Shown piece after piece: positions 5,037-5,729 of a stretch of DNA of 5,729 nt; the first letter of the stretch is position 1; every line of letters starts with the position of its first letter. Both the position numbers and the translations under genes were made by a program. This DNA comes from an uncultured Prevotella sp. (GTDB lineage Bacteria; Bacteroidota; Bacteroidia; Bacteroidales; Bacteroidaceae): the NCBI GenBank assembly GCA_947304695.1, contig CAMZBS010000104.1:1-5729 (forward strand). The letters run 5' to 3'. Below the pieces are notes generated by a model. It saw nothing but the letters and a program-made list of their open reading frames with translations, was not told the DNA's origin and did not search any database.

Positions 5037-5729
5037 ATGTACACACGACTGACCGCTGCCGAAGCTGCAGCGTTGATTAAGAACGGCGATCATATCGCCA
5101 TGAGTGGATTTACTCCTGCTGGTGTGGCAAAGGCCACCACTAAGGAGTTGGCAAAGATTGCAGTAGCAGAACACGAAGCCGGACGCGAGTTCAAGGTGGC
5201 CATCTTCACCGGTGCCAGCACCGGACAGAGCACCGATGGCGACCTGGCCAACGCACAGGCCATCCTCTACCGTGCCCCCTACACCACCAATCCCGACTTC
5301 CGCAAGCACGTGAACATGGGCGAGATTCCCTACAACGACCTGCACCTGAGCCACATGGCACAGGAGCTGCGCTACGGTTTCTACGGCGACGTGGACTGGG
5401 CCATCCTCGAGGTCTGCGACATTGAGGAGGTGGGCGACGAGTTCCGTGTCTATCTGACTGCTGCCGGTGGTATCAGCCCCACAGCTGCCCGTCTGGCCAA
5501 GAAGGTCATCCTGGAGCTGAACTCGTTCCACAGCCCCAACGCCAAGTATATCCATGATGTCTACGAGCCGCTCGACCCGCCTTATCGCAAGCCCATTCCC
5601 ATTTTCAACGTGAGCGACCGCATCGGCAAGCCCTACGTCTCGATTCCCCGTGAGAAGGTGGTGGGCGTAGTGGAGTGCAACATCCCCGATGAGGCACGCG
5701 CCTTCAAGGACAGTGACCCCGTGACCGAC
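5037..5729 (+). CDS. Acetyl-CoA hydrolase/transferase family protein (probable succinate/acetate CoA-transferase), N-terminal part
   Basis: This is the first 231 codons of a gene that runs off the right edge; the family is usually about 500 residues. The N-terminal CoA-transferase domain is clear: AALIKNGDHIAMSGFTPAG (11-29), a helix rich in Lys/Glu, FTGASTG (57-63), an Asp/His-rich segment with LSHMAQELRYGFYGDVDWAI (104-123), TAAGGISPTAARLAKKVILE (141-160) and a PIPIFNVSDRIG stretch (186-197). The catalytic Glu and CoA-binding glycine loop lie in the missing half. Family members move CoA between succinate, acetate, propionate or butyrate, or hydrolyse acetyl-CoA; in succinate- and propionate-forming Bacteroidales this cytoplasmic enzyme conserves thioester energy. 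An in-frame TAA two codons upstream makes the ATG at 5037 the first possible start. It diverges from the DUF3737 operon and shares only the control region with it. The exact acyl specificity cannot be read from this half. Confidence 0.93.
   Translation, partial: MYTRLTAAEAAALIKNGDHIAMSGFTPAGVAKATTKELAKIAVAEHEAGREFKVAIFTGASTGQSTDGDLANAQAILYRAPYTTNPDFRKHVNMGEIPYNDLHLSHMAQELRYGFYGDVDWAILEVCDIEEVGDEFRVYLTAAGGISPTAARLAKKVILELNSFHSPNAKYIHDVYEPLDPPYRKPIPIFNVSDRIGKPYVSIPREKVVGVVECNIPDEARAFKDSDPVTD

Noticed and set aside
4986..5555. Long leftward open frame (189 codons) opposite the CoA-transferase
   Set aside because: It is fully antisense to a clear CoA-transferase coding frame, and its Val/Gly/Leu-rich composition is what the reverse of a GC-rich gene gives. 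It resembles no family I know.

Overview
The window looks like a chromosomal segment of a gut- or rumen-type Bacteroidales bacterium, most likely Prevotella-like. Two promoters match the Bacteroidetes housekeeping pattern exactly (TTTG, 19 nt, TAnnTTTG), and a third has a good -7 box. Most starts lack a Shine-Dalgarno sequence. The encoded families (DUF3737, MalY/PatB, C_GCAxxG_C_C, bacterial OPT, GH28, acetyl-CoA hydrolase/transferase) fit this group. The genus is an inference from gene content and motifs.

Five genes read leftward. From right to left they are a DUF3737 beta-helix protein (4870-4025), a MalY/PatB-type PLP C-S lyase (4019-2841), a small cysteine-motif putative redox protein (2829-2359), an OPT-family transporter (2294-309) and the first 104 codons of a secreted GH28-like pectin hydrolase (312-1, running off the left edge). 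The first three are 5-11 bp apart and form one operon from a promoter at 4925-4895. The OPT gene has its own promoter at 2353-2323, placed directly behind the redox gene's stop. OPT and the GH28 gene overlap by ATGA. No terminator hairpin separates the two groups, so read-through into one five-gene unit is possible.

One gene reads rightward from 5037 and runs off the right edge: the N-terminal 231 codons of an acetyl-CoA hydrolase/transferase family enzyme, probably a succinate/acetate/propionate CoA-transferase of fermentation. It diverges from the DUF3737 gene across a 166-bp control region.

As a working picture (inference), the leftward genes could take in small peptides or conjugates (OPT) and split C-S bonds of cysteine-type compounds (PatB), with the cysteine protein and DUF3737 as accessory parts. 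GH28 would add pectin degradation. The least expected signals are non-coding. An 11-bp perfect hairpin lies inside the GH28 signal-peptide codons. At all three promoters a TTTGC-N2/3-GCAAA dyad covers the -7 box and predicted start; at the CoA-transferase promoter it is a perfect 16-bp palindrome. I found no tRNA, rRNA, mobile element, CRISPR array or clearly novel protein system.
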